Of a stretch of DNA of 64,000 bases, positions 8,731 through 17,100 are shown in pieces; the first letter of the stretch is position 1; each line of letters opens with the position of its first letter. The DNA comes from WTJH01 sp049889695. GTDB taxonomy: Bacteria; Bacteroidota; Bacteroidia; Flavobacteriales; Flavobacteriaceae. The notes beneath the pieces were generated by a model, which saw only the letters and a program-made list of their open reading frames with translations, did not search any database and was not told the origin of the DNA. Made by a program: the position numbers and the translations under genes. The stretch covers positions 35,522-99,521 of the forward strand of contig JBMHCX010000016.1 of NCBI GenBank assembly GCA_049889695.1, given 5' to 3'.

Positions 8731-10521
8731 CTAGAATGAAATGTATTTAATCTCTAAGGCGAAAGGACTGTCCAAGGTGTTGGATGCCTGACCTACTAAA
8801 ACGGTCTTATGCGGACTTAGCAGAGCGCTTTGAGGGATAGAACGAGATTCGTTGGTGGATAAATTTATTCGATGCGTACTCGTGTTTTGAATATCTGAAG
8901 TGATCATCAATCCGATATCTATATTGGTAGAGTCACGACGAATGATATCGCTGATATGATCTGTAATTCGAAAACGGTATCGCCAGGGTTCTCCAGCATC
9001 ATTATATTCCAGTAACCCACTGTAAATGACTTTACGTCCGTCTTCATTCTCGCTCTGGTCGATGGTGTGATCAACTAAGGGCAGACCGTTATCATAACGA
9101 TATAAGTGTAATCGGGGCGCTTGCAAGCTAACAGGGTTGTCTGGATCTACATAAAAAGAAAGACTAGCTTCATTGATCAACCAGGAGTCAGACCGAAGCC
9201 TGCTGAGGGTTTCGTTGTCATTGGGGTTTTCGTCATCGAAAAGCCGTAAACGTCCCATAAATGCCCCTCCATTGAGGAAGATTTGTGCCGTAGACTCGTC
9301 ACTTTGAGCGGCTACATTTGCCTGTCCCTGTCCATTGATAACTGTATTGAATCGAACGCCTCCTAAACTTAAAGTTTCCGTGGCATTTTCTATATCAATC
9401 GTATCATCAGACGTATCGTCTGTCGTTCCGTTTTGGTTAACACGTCTATAGGTGTAGTTGATTTTTACTGTGGCGCTATTGGCGTCTAACAGCATGTAGA
9501 GATTTTCGTTTCCAGGATCGATCTCGATCAATAAACCTCTTATGTGTCTTTGAAAAGCAGAAGGGTCTGTTAATACACTCTCCCCTTCCTGGTCGAGTAT
9601 TCTCGTTTGAAAAAAAGAAGGTTCTAAAGGAATGCGAATTCGAGGAGTTAATCGGGTTTCTACTAGAGTGGTTTCATCCTCATCCGTCTCTTCATCATCC
9701 TCGGTATAGTTAAAGCGAAGTTCTTCAAGATTCAGACGGGTAGTTTCATTGTAAAGGGTAGTTCCCACAAAGCCTTCTTGTAAAAAATTCCGGTCGGAAT
9801 AGTAGATAGATTGCGTTTCAAAATTATTAAAGGGGTCTAAAGGACTGAGGTAGTAAGTCAATTCGTGAACCCCCATTCGAAAACTGGCATCGCGGTTCCC
9901 AAAAATAGAATCGATCTCATAGACTTTATTTTCAGCATCATAACTAGAATTGTCTTCATCTACATCGTCTAAAATTCCGTCGTTGTCTGAATCTGGACTT
10001 AAGGGGTTGAGTCCTGCTTGAGTTTCCAAAATATCGGATACTCCGTCTTGGTCTGTGTCGCTTTGGGGATCTTCAGAGTCGATGTCAAAGGCATCGATTA
10101 CCCCGTCGTTGTCCGCATCGTCAAGGTTGTTAAAAAAGGGGATTTCCAAGAAAACTTCTGTAACCGTCTCTTGTTCGTCTATATAAGTAACTGTTTCCCC
10201 AGAAGTATCCGCCTCATTTTCAGGACTGAGAATACCAAAATTAGCATCGGCCAATAGAGATACCTGAGAAACAAAAATAGCTTCTGTTTCTCCCATAAGT
10301 GGGTCGTTGAATCTTCCGAGTTGTGCGACCGGGAGGTTGTTACTTTGGAAATTATTGATCTGATGTTGATAGGCATATGCCGGGAAGGCAGCTATTTCAT
10401 TCTCGAATGCTTCGCCATCGAATAATTCGCCAGAAACGTTATGGTAATCAGGTTGGCATTGGTAGCACACCAAACATAATCCAAAAATCATCCATAAGAA
10501 GGGACGGTGTAGGAATTTCAT
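8731..10521 (-). CDS. DUF4270 family lipoprotein with inserted thrombospondin type 3 repeats
   Basis: Secreted lipoprotein of 596 residues. The N-terminus is a lipoprotein-type signal peptide with cysteines at 19 and 22; the lipid cysteine is probably one of these. Residues about 60-95 (LGRFNDPLMGETEAIFVSQ) match the DUF4270 family, which occurs next to the GT5-like gene in many Flavobacteriaceae. At about 135-190 sits a calcium-binding, aspartate-rich insert of thrombospondin type 3 style (DADNDGVIDAFD, DTDQDGVSD, DSDNDGILDDVDED). The remainder is beta-rich. Function unknown; surface exposure is inferred. It is 7 bases downstream of the GT5-like gene, so the two are likely cotranscribed. Confidence 0.85.
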   Translation of the reverse strand: MKFLHRPFLWMIFGLCLVCYQCQPDYHNVSGELFDGEAFENEIAAFPAYAYQHQINNFQSNNLPVAQLGRFNDPLMGETEAIFVSQVSLLADANFGILSPENEADTSGETVTYIDEQETVTEVFLEIPFFNNLDDADNDGVIDAFDIDSEDPQSDTDQDGVSDILETQAGLNPLSPDSDNDGILDDVDEDNSSYDAENKVYEIDSIFGNRDASFRMGVHELTYYLSPLDPFNNFETQSIYYSDRNFLQEGFVGTTLYNETTRLNLEELRFNYTEDDEETDEDETTLVETRLTPRIRIPLEPSFFQTRILDQEGESVLTDPSAFQRHIRGLLIEIDPGNENLYMLLDANSATVKINYTYRRVNQNGTTDDTSDDTIDIENATETLSLGGVRFNTVINGQGQANVAAQSDESTAQIFLNGGAFMGRLRLFDDENPNDNETLSRLRSDSWLINEASLSFYVDPDNPVSLQAPRLHLYRYDNGLPLVDHTIDQSENEDGRKVIYSGLLEYNDAGEPWRYRFRITDHISDIIRRDSTNIDIGLMITSDIQNTSTHRINLSTNESRSIPQSALLSPHKTVLVGQASNTLDSPFALEIKYISF

Positions 10522-10528
10522 GTAATAC

Positions 10529-11335
10529 TTATATCAGATGTTGGGCATAAAAATCTACATAGGCCTCAGCCGAAGTAGATTCCGTGTGTTCTAGTGTGGG
10601 AAGTTGGTGATCTTTGATAGTGGTCTGAAGGGCATCCGACTGAATATCGCTACTGTATCCAAAAGCGTTTAAGTGCGGCAGGCTTTCTTGGATTAGAGTA
10701 TCGAAGTTTGGTCCAGCATAGGGGGCAGCAATCTTTTGATCGATTCCGTCAAAAACCATTTTCTGGTGCATGTCCGCTGCAAGGCTTCCCTCAAAATCTT
10801 TCGCATAAGCAGAGAGCATAATACTACTGTTTTCGAACAAAGGCTCATTTTCGAAATAACTTTTCAAATAGATAGGGAATAGACTTGTAAACCAACCGTG
10901 CAAATGAATAATATCAGGCGACCAGTTGAGTTTTTTAACCGTTTCCACAACACCTTTGGTGAAGAATATCATTCGCTCGTCATTGTCCGGGAAGAGGGTA
11001 TTTTCATCTTGGTGTAAGACCCCTTTTCGCTTGAAGTATTCCTCGTTATCGATAAAGTAGACTTGCATTCTTTCTTTGGGAATTGAAGCGACCTTAATGA
11101 TGAGAGGCATATCCATGTCATTGATCACTAAATTCATTCCCGAAAGCCGAATAACTTCGTGCAATTGATGTCGACGTTCGTTAATCAGCCCATATCTTGG
11201 CATAAAAATTCGAGTTTGCCCTCCAGCATCGTTTACCGCTTTAGCGATTTGAAAAGCATTTACTGCTTGTGTTGTTTGCGGAAGATAGGGCACGACCTCC
11301 GAGGAGATGATCAACACGCGTTTGTCTTTAATCAT
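10529..11335 (-). CDS. Glycogen/starch synthase (GT5) catalytic N-domain-only protein
   Basis: A 268-residue protein matching only the N-terminal Rossmann domain of GT5 glycogen synthases (about 480 residues in E. coli). Seen: LIISSEVVPYLPQTTQAVNAF at the place where the ADP-glucose-binding KTGGLADV motif should be, with the lysine and glycines gone; DIIHLHGWFTSLFPIYLKS (about 141-159), which matches the conserved HxHDWxT region with D replaced by G; and no second GT1-type domain. Proteins of this form are annotated as glycogen synthase in many Flavobacteriaceae, always beside panC. The missing motif and half make glycosyl transfer unlikely without a partner, so the role is unknown. It is divergent from panC, with a TAATTTTG -7 box at 11380-11373. 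Confidence 0.8.
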   Translation of the reverse strand: MIKDKRVLIISSEVVPYLPQTTQAVNAFQIAKAVNDAGGQTRIFMPRYGLINERRHQLHEVIRLSGMNLVINDMDMPLIIKVASIPKERMQVYFIDNEEYFKRKGVLHQDENTLFPDNDERMIFFTKGVVETVKKLNWSPDIIHLHGWFTSLFPIYLKSYFENEPLFENSSIMLSAYAKDFEGSLAADMHQKMVFDGIDQKIAAPYAGPNFDTLIQESLPHLNAFGYSSDIQSDALQTTIKDHQLPTLEHTESTSAEAYVDFYAQHLI

Positions 11336-11372
11336 GGATAATCTCTTTTGAATTGTTCGTTCGAAAGTCTTG

Positions 11373-11380
11373 CAAAATTA
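11373..11380 (-). promoter_or_regulatory. Candidate -7 box for the GT5-like/DUF4270/DinB unit
   Basis: On the minus strand this reads TAATTTTG, a perfect TAnnTTTG match, 37 bases before the ATG at 11335. It lies back-to-back with the panC box at 11412-11419. Confidence 0.45.
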
Positions 11381-11411
11381 CAAAAATTATACTTAACTCT
11401 CGCTTATGCAG

Positions 11412-11419
11412 TATCTTTG
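11412..11419 (+). promoter_or_regulatory. Candidate -7 box of the panC promoter
   Basis: TATCTTTG, a perfect TAnnTTTG match. A transcript from here would begin near 11426, which rules out the upstream TTG at 11353 as the panC start and fits the TTG at 11440. Confidence 0.5.
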
Positions 11420-11439
11420 AACTCTTATTTGACAAACTT

Positions 11440-12288
11440 TTGCAAATTTTTAAAACTTTTTCAGCGCTTCAACAACAATTGGCAAGAAGTCCTAAGATCC
11501 TTGGCTTTGTTCCAACCATGGGAGCCTTGCACTCAGGACATCTGTCCCTAGTGAAAAAAGCAGTGGCAGAAAACGAACATGTCGTCGTGAGTATATTTGT
11601 TAATCCTACCCAATTCAACAATCCCACAGACTTGGAGAAATATCCCAGGACCTTAGAAAAAGATCTGCAGGCATTATCCATTTTTGCAGATCAGCTGAGT
11701 GTTGTTTGCCCCAGTGTAGAAGAAATGTATGGCGATCGGCTTTCCGCAGACCACTATGAACTCGGGAAATTAGAAGAAGTCATGGAAGGGAAAATGCGTC
11801 CAGGACACTTTCAAGGGGTGGCCACTATAGTGGAAAAGCTTTTCAAGGCTGTTCGTCCGCAAAGGGCTTACTTTGGAGAAAAAGATTTTCAGCAACTGAT
11901 GGTCATACGGCATTTGGTCGAACTCAAAGCCATCCCGGTTGAAATTATTCAATGCCCGATTGAAAGAGAAAGTAATGGCCTTGCACGTAGCTCACGGAAT
12001 GAGCTATTAAGTTTAAATGCTCGGAAAAATGCGGGGCAGATCTACGCCGTTTTACAACAAGCCAAAGCAGACTATCTCTCCCAAGAATTCACCTACGAAG
12101 AACTAAAGGAAAGAGCTTTAAAAGCTCTTTCTCAAATCCCTGACAGTCAAGTAGAATACTTTGTCATAGCAAACGAACACGACTTAGCAGAAATTCAATC
12201 CTTGCACAACGCTCGTTCGGTGCGCGCTTTTGTAGCTGTGAATGTCGAAAAAATTAGACTAATCGATACCATGAATTACCAAGAATAA
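11440..12288 (+). CDS. panC: Pantoate-beta-alanine ligase
   Basis: Pantothenate synthetase: joins pantoate and beta-alanine with ATP hydrolysis, the last step of vitamin B5 synthesis. It has 282 residues from the chosen start, the usual family length. Motifs: GFVPTMGALHSGH with the HxGH nucleotide-binding signature near residue 28; VSIFVNPTQFN; YFGEKDFQQL; and RESNGLARSSRN near 178-189, the KMSKS-like loop. The start is a TTG at 11440 (LQIFKTF...), because the longer frame from 11353 adds 29 residues that the family does not have and begins before the -7 box at 11412. panD follows 13 bases later. Confidence 0.96.
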   Translation: MQIFKTFSALQQQLARSPKILGFVPTMGALHSGHLSLVKKAVAENEHVVVSIFVNPTQFNNPTDLEKYPRTLEKDLQALSIFADQLSVVCPSVEEMYGDRLSADHYELGKLEEVMEGKMRPGHFQGVATIVEKLFKAVRPQRAYFGEKDFQQLMVIRHLVELKAIPVEIIQCPIERESNGLARSSRNELLSLNARKNAGQIYAVLQQAKADYLSQEFTYEELKERALKALSQIPDSQVEYFVIANEHDLAEIQSLHNARSVRAFVAVNVEKIRLIDTMNYQE

Positions 12289-12289
12289 A

Positions 12290-12297
12290 TACCTTTG
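12290..12297 (+). promoter_or_regulatory. Candidate -7 box between panC and panD
   Basis: TACCTTTG, a perfect TAnnTTTG match directly behind the panC stop codon and ending 4 bases before the panD ATG (12302). It may be an extra promoter that gives a leaderless panD message, or a chance match. Confidence 0.35.
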
Positions 12298-12301
12298 CCC
12301 C

Positions 12302-12652
12302 ATGCAAATAGAGGTGATAAAATCCAAAATTCATCGCGTACGTGTTACACACGCAGATCTCAATTATGTCGGGAGTATTACCATCGACAGAGACCTGATC
12401 GATGCTGCCAACTTAGTCGTTGGAGAAAAGGTCCAAGTTGTCAATGTCAATAATGGAGAACGACTTGAAACCTATGTAATCGAAGGGACAGCCGGCTCAG
12501 GTGAAATTACACTGAATGGACCTGCCGCACGAAAAGTACAAGCCGGTGATATTGTCATCATTATTGCCTATGCTCGGATGGACATGGAAAGCGCCAAATC
12601 TTTTACACCCTCTTTGATATTCCCTAACGAGCAAACTAATCGTTTAGCTTAA
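12302..12652 (+). CDS. panD: Aspartate 1-decarboxylase
   Basis: Pyruvoyl enzyme that turns aspartate into beta-alanine for PanC. The 116 residues are typical. The self-cleavage site is visible as G24-S25 in LNYVGSITID; Ser25 becomes the pyruvoyl group after processing into beta and alpha chains. NGPAARKVQAGDIVIIIAYA in the C-terminal half is also family-typical. It directly follows panC, so both branches of pantothenate synthesis are joined here. Confidence 0.97.
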   Translation: MQIEVIKSKIHRVRVTHADLNYVGSITIDRDLIDAANLVVGEKVQVVNVNNGERLETYVIEGTAGSGEITLNGPAARKVQAGDIVIIIAYARMDMESAKSFTPSLIFPNEQTNRLA

Positions 12653-12656
12653 AGCC

Positions 12657-13631
12657 ATGCGATTGTCGTCTGTACTTAAAGTATTGATCCCTTTAGCAAT
12701 TGGGATTTTCTTTATTTATCTATCCTTAAGTCAGACCACAGCGGAGCAACAGCAAGAAATCTGGCAAAACTTTACACGTGCCGATTTTAGGTTTGTATTG
12801 CTGTCTGTTTTGTTGGGTTTTTTGAGTCATTTGTCAAGAGCATATCGATGGCTGTATTTATTATCGCCATTAGGATATAAGCCAAAATTCATCAATTGTG
12901 TTCTGACGGTATTCGTTACTTATTTAGCTAATTTAGGGATCCCTCGATCGGGAGAAGTCTTTCGGGCGACCTTGATGTGGAATTATGAAAAAATCCCCTT
13001 CGAGAAAAGTTTTGGGACCATCGTACTTGAAAGACTAGTCGATCTGTTTTTTTTGGCGGTCGTAGTGGCAGTGGCTCTGGCCTTTCAATTCGATCTGATC
13101 TGGGAGACTGTGTTTGGTTCTCGAGCATTTGATTTCTTCAACTTGGGGCTCATTGTTGGAATACTTCTACTGTTGTTCTTGCTACTGAAGCAACTTTGGA
13201 AAAAGTCTTTCCCCGGAAAGCAACGCATACAAACTTTTGGCGAGGGCATTCGAGATGGATTATTGTCTTTCCAAAAAATGGAGAAAAAAGCTTTTTTTGT
13301 CCTTCATTCAATTTTTATTTGGTGCATGTATATCGCAATGTTTTATGTGATTAAGTGGACCATTCCGCAAACTTCATTTCTGGGCTTAGACGCCTTAATT
13401 CCCGGATTTGTAGTTGGGGCATTAGCCATTTCAGCGACGAATGGCGGCATAGGGGTTTATCCATATGGTGTTGCTCTAGTCTTGCAGAGTTTTGAAGTGG
13501 CAGAAGCCCCGAGCTTGTCTTTTGGATGGATTATGTGGACGGCACAGACCGCTATGATTATTATTGCAGGAGGCCTTTCCTTTGCTGCACTTCCATTGGT
13601 GAATCGGACGAAAACTGGTACGGATGGCTAA
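12657..13631 (+). CDS. UPF0104 / lysylphosphatidylglycerol synthase-like flippase-domain membrane protein
   Basis: Integral membrane protein of 324 residues with about eight hydrophobic segments. It matches the membrane domain shared by MprF-type lysylphosphatidylglycerol synthases and AglD-like proteins, but has no cytosolic aminoacyl transferase domain. Visible family pieces are LSHLSRAYRWLYLL (about 61-74), NLGIPRSGEVFRATLMW (about 93-109) and ISATNGGIGVYPYGVAL (about 260-276). A role in moving or handling a lipid or lipid-linked sugar is inferred only from the family. It starts 4 bases after panD, and its end overlaps radA by 8 bases. Confidence 0.85.
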   Translation: MRLSSVLKVLIPLAIGIFFIYLSLSQTTAEQQQEIWQNFTRADFRFVLLSVLLGFLSHLSRAYRWLYLLSPLGYKPKFINCVLTVFVTYLANLGIPRSGEVFRATLMWNYEKIPFEKSFGTIVLERLVDLFFLAVVVAVALAFQFDLIWETVFGSRAFDFFNLGLIVGILLLLFLLLKQLWKKSFPGKQRIQTFGEGIRDGLLSFQKMEKKAFFVLHSIFIWCMYIAMFYVIKWTIPQTSFLGLDALIPGFVVGALAISATNGGIGVYPYGVALVLQSFEVAEAPSLSFGWIMWTAQTAMIIIAGGLSFAALPLVNRTKTGTDG

Positions 13632-14985
13632 AGCAAAAAAAGCATTTTTTTGTCAAAATTGTGGAGCACAACACCCACAGTGGCAAGGACAGTGTAAGGC
13701 ATGTAAGGAATGGAACACGCTGGTGGAAGAGATCATTACCCCAGCCGATCAGACAACTTCTTTCAAAGCTCCACAAACGAAAAACATCCCACAGTCTCTG
13801 GTCGAGATCAAAGCCGACGACCATCCGAGAATACTGAGTCAAGACCCAGAAATGAATCGCATTTTGGGAGGGGGTTTTGTCCCCGGGGCGGTGATGCTAC
13901 TGGGAGGAGAACCCGGAATTGGCAAATCGACCTTACTGTTACAGCTTTCCATGCAAATGGGGAAGAAGGTCCTGTATGTTTCTGGAGAAGAAAGTTTACA
14001 ACAAATAAAATTAAGAGCCGACCGACTCGGGCTAGCTGCCGAACATACGTTTATCTTGAGTGAAACCGATTTGGGAAGTATTTTTAGTCACCTTGAAAAT
14101 ATAAACCCTGAATTGATCATCATTGATTCTATTCAAACCCTACAAACAGATCGTATTGATAGTGGAGCTGGGTCTGTATCACAAATAAAAGCCTGTACGG
14201 CGGAGTTAATTAAGCTGGCCAAAACCACTCAAATCCCCATTGTCTTGGTCGGGCATATCACTAAAGAAGGCCAATTAGCCGGGCCTAAGATTTTAGAGCA
14301 CATGGTCGATACGGTGTTGCAATTTGAAGGCGATCGCAATCATATGTATCGCATCATTCGAGTCCAAAAAAACCGATTTGGGGCAACTTCAGAACTGGGG
14401 ATCTACGAAATGCAGACAGAGGGGTTAAGACCTGTGACCAATCCTTCCGAACTACTTCTTTCTCAGCCACGAGAGGGGCTCAGTGGACATGCCGTAGTTG
14501 CTACAATTGAGGGAATCAGACCGCTAATGATCGAAGTTCAGGCACTGGTCAGTACGGCCGTATACGGGACACCTCAACGATCTACCACTGGTTTCAACAC
14601 CAAAAGGCTAAATATGTTGTTGGCTGTGTTGGAAAAAAGAGCAGGATTTGCCTTGGCAACCAAAGATGTATTTATCAACATAGCTGGAGGTTTAAGTTTA
14701 GAAGATCCGGCGCTGGATTTAGCCGTTGTTGCTGCCATTCTTTCTAGTTATCTGGATGTGGCTATACCCGCTCATTGTTGTTTCGCTGCCGAAGTAGGCC
14801 TTTCGGGGGAATTGCGGCCAGTTCCCAAGGTTGACCAGCGCATCTCCGAAGCAGCAAAGTTAGGATTTGAATCTATCGTCGTGGCTGGGGTAGGGAAACA
14901 AACCCTCAAGCACGATACCATCAAGATTCATAATTTTGACAAACTGGCTGATGTCTTAACATTTCTTTTTCACCAAAAAAAATAG
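13624..14985 (+). CDS. radA: DNA repair protein RadA
   Basis: Branch-migration ATPase that acts with RecA in recombination. It has 453 residues. The N-terminal C4 zinc finger is intact (C10, C13, C24, C27), the P-loop GGEPGIGKST lies at 94-103, the RadA-specific KNRFG at 249-253, and the C-terminal third is the Lon-protease-like (S16) domain. The start ATG overlaps the last 8 bases of the upstream gene. A weak hairpin follows the stop codon. Confidence 0.97.
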   Translation: MAKAKKAFFCQNCGAQHPQWQGQCKACKEWNTLVEEIITPADQTTSFKAPQTKNIPQSLVEIKADDHPRILSQDPEMNRILGGGFVPGAVMLLGGEPGIGKSTLLLQLSMQMGKKVLYVSGEESLQQIKLRADRLGLAAEHTFILSETDLGSIFSHLENINPELIIIDSIQTLQTDRIDSGAGSVSQIKACTAELIKLAKTTQIPIVLVGHITKEGQLAGPKILEHMVDTVLQFEGDRNHMYRIIRVQKNRFGATSELGIYEMQTEGLRPVTNPSELLLSQPREGLSGHAVVATIEGIRPLMIEVQALVSTAVYGTPQRSTTGFNTKRLNMLLAVLEKRAGFALATKDVFINIAGGLSLEDPALDLAVVAAILSSYLDVAIPAHCCFAAEVGLSGELRPVPKVDQRISEAAKLGFESIVVAGVGKQTLKHDTIKIHNFDKLADVLTFLFHQKK

Positions 14986-15010
14986 GCTTCCTCTAAAAAA
15001 GGCCTAATTT
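14983..15010 (+). terminator. Possible weak terminator after radA
   Basis: TAGGC (14983-14987) can pair with GCCTA (15002-15006) around a 14-base loop, followed by ATTTTAATTT. The stem is short and the T tract is broken, so termination here may be partial. Confidence 0.35.
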
Positions 15011-15033
15011 TAATTTGGTTTTAAAAATGGTCT

Positions 15034-16374
15034 ATGGAAAAAATCATACAAAACTTCTTAGCCGAGGTTCGTCAGCGGAATCAGAACGAACCTGAGTTTC
15101 TACAAGCTGTTTCAGAAGTTGCAGAAAATGTCCTGCCCTACATCGTTCAACACGATATTTATTACGGACAGAATATTTTATTGCGTATGGTGGAACCCGA
15201 ACGGGTAGTATCTTTTCGCGTTGCTTGGTTGGACGATCAGGAGCAGATTCAGGTGAATCGGGGCTACAGGATTGAGATGAATTCCGCTATTGGCCCCTAT
15301 AAAGGAGGGCTGCGTTTTCATCCTTCTGTTAACCTAAGTGTTCTGAAGTTTTTGGCATTTGAACAAATTTTTAAGAACAGCCTGACCACTCTCCCTATGG
15401 GCGGTGGAAAAGGCGGAGCTGATTTTGACCCCAAAGGAAAATCAGATACTGAAGTGATGCGTTTTTGCCAGAGTTTCATGACCGAGTTGTTTCGACATAT
15501 CGGCCCGAATAGAGATATTCCTGCGGGCGATATAGGTGTTGGAAGTCGTGAGATTGGATATTTATTTGGCCAGTACAAACGCTTAAAAAATGAGTTTACA
15601 GGCGTGTTAACTGGTAAAGGTGTCAGTTGGGGAGGATCCCTGATTCGGCCGGAAGCCACGGGCTATGGAGTGGTTTATTTTGTTGAAAATATGCTTTCCC
15701 AACAGTCAGACAGCTTAAAAGGAAAAGATGTCGTTATTTCTGGATCTGGAAATGTTGCGCAATACGCAGCGGAAAAAGCTTTACAGTTAGGAGCACGCGT
15801 CTTGACCCTTTCAGATTCTTCTGGCTACATCCACGATCCCGACGGGATAGACGCAGAAAAGCTAGCGTTTGTCATGCACTTAAAAAATGTTGAACGCAAG
15901 CGCATACATGCATACGTCGAAAAATATCCTAAAGCAGCCTTTTTTAGCGGTAAAACACCTTGGGGAGTTCCTTGTCAAATTGCCCTTCCTTGTGCCACTC
16001 AAAATGAACTGAACTTGGAAGATGCAAAGCAATTGGTCGCTAATGGTTGTTTATGTGTTGGGGAAGGAGCAAACATGCCTACTACCCCCGATGCGATCCA
16101 TTACTTTCATGAAAAAAAGATGCTTTTTGCCCCCGGTAAAGCTTCCAATGCTGGAGGGGTGGCTGTTTCTGGTCTTGAAATGGCACAAAACTCTTTGCGC
16201 TACAGTTGGACAAGAGAAGAAGTCGATCAAAAATTACAAGATATTATGGGCGATATTCATCAGTCTTGTGTCGCCTATGGAATGTCCGATGGGTATGTTA
16301 ATTATGTGAAAGGGGCGAATATTGCTGGTTTCGTGAAAGTAGCTGATGCGATGTTAGCACAGGGAGTGGTTTAA
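15034..16374 (+). CDS. gdhA: NADP-type glutamate dehydrogenase
   Basis: Hexameric glutamate dehydrogenase (446 residues), which assimilates ammonium by reductive amination of 2-oxoglutarate. Seen: GPYKGGLRFHPSVNLS (88-103), the active-site block PMGGGKGGADFDPKG (121-135) with catalytic Lys126, and the Rossmann motif SGSGNVAQYAAEKA near 237-250. The length and the KGGLRFHPS pattern place it in the short bacterial NADP-dependent family. The cofactor is inferred from the family. The start ATG at 15034 gives the normal N-terminus. recO starts 3 bases after the stop codon. Confidence 0.96.
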   Translation: MEKIIQNFLAEVRQRNQNEPEFLQAVSEVAENVLPYIVQHDIYYGQNILLRMVEPERVVSFRVAWLDDQEQIQVNRGYRIEMNSAIGPYKGGLRFHPSVNLSVLKFLAFEQIFKNSLTTLPMGGGKGGADFDPKGKSDTEVMRFCQSFMTELFRHIGPNRDIPAGDIGVGSREIGYLFGQYKRLKNEFTGVLTGKGVSWGGSLIRPEATGYGVVYFVENMLSQQSDSLKGKDVVISGSGNVAQYAAEKALQLGARVLTLSDSSGYIHDPDGIDAEKLAFVMHLKNVERKRIHAYVEKYPKAAFFSGKTPWGVPCQIALPCATQNELNLEDAKQLVANGCLCVGEGANMPTTPDAIHYFHEKKMLFAPGKASNAGGVAVSGLEMAQNSLRYSWTREEVDQKLQDIMGDIHQSCVAYGMSDGYVNYVKGANIAGFVKVADAMLAQGVV

Positions 16375-16377
16375 TCC

Positions 16378-17100
16378 ATGACAATCGATCTTCAAATCAT
16401 TGTACTGGGTACAACAAAATACAGTGATTCCAGTCTTATTTTACATACCTATACAAAAGAGTACGGCCGCTTAAGCATAATGCTCAAGGGGGTAAGAAAT
16501 GCTAAAAAGGGCAGTATCAGAACGGCCCTGTTTCAACCGCTTAACTGTTTGGACACGGTGGTCGATTACAAGCCGAAAAGAGAACTACAATACCTCAAGG
16601 AGGCTAAGATCCATACGGTTTATAATTCCTTACATCGGGATTTCGCGAAAAGCTCAGTTGTTCTTTTTTTGTCCGAAGTGTTAGGGCAGCTACTCCGGGA
16701 AGAATATGCCGAAAACGAACCTTTGTATACCTATATCACTCAGGCATTCACTTGGTTTGACGATGAAGAAAAAGCCCCTAATTTCCATTTGAAGTTCCTG
16801 ATGGAACTCACCAAATTCTTGGGTGTTTACCCTAATTTTATGGAACCAAAAACGGGTTTTTTTGATTTGGACGCTGCTGCATATGTTCAACAGCAACCCG
16901 TTGAAAATTTTATTTCTGGAGAACTGCTAAAGCATTGGGAAGCCTTGCATCGATCTTCTTTTGACACCATATCTGAACTGTCTTTTAACCAGCAAATTCG
17001 TTTGGGTCTATTAAGCCAAATCATCGTATATTACCGCTTGCATTTGCAAAACTTTAAAGAACCAAAATCCTTAGCAGTACTTCATGGGCTTTTTCAATAA
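16378..17100 (+). CDS. recO: DNA repair protein RecO
   Basis: RecFOR-pathway mediator that helps load RecA on gapped DNA. The 240 residues show the family N-terminal OB-fold (IVLGTTKYSDSSLILHTYTK, GRLSIMLKGVRNAKKG at about 7-26 and 31-46) and the helical C-domain. The zinc-finger cysteines found in many RecO proteins are absent, which is common in Bacteroidota. The gene sits 3 bases after gdhA and its last 17 bases overlap the next gene. Confidence 0.92.
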   Translation: MTIDLQIIVLGTTKYSDSSLILHTYTKEYGRLSIMLKGVRNAKKGSIRTALFQPLNCLDTVVDYKPKRELQYLKEAKIHTVYNSLHRDFAKSSVVLFLSEVLGQLLREEYAENEPLYTYITQAFTWFDDEEKAPNFHLKFLMELTKFLGVYPNFMEPKTGFFDLDAAAYVQQQPVENFISGELLKHWEALHRSSFDTISELSFNQQIRLGLLSQIIVYYRLHLQNFKEPKSLAVLHGLFQ

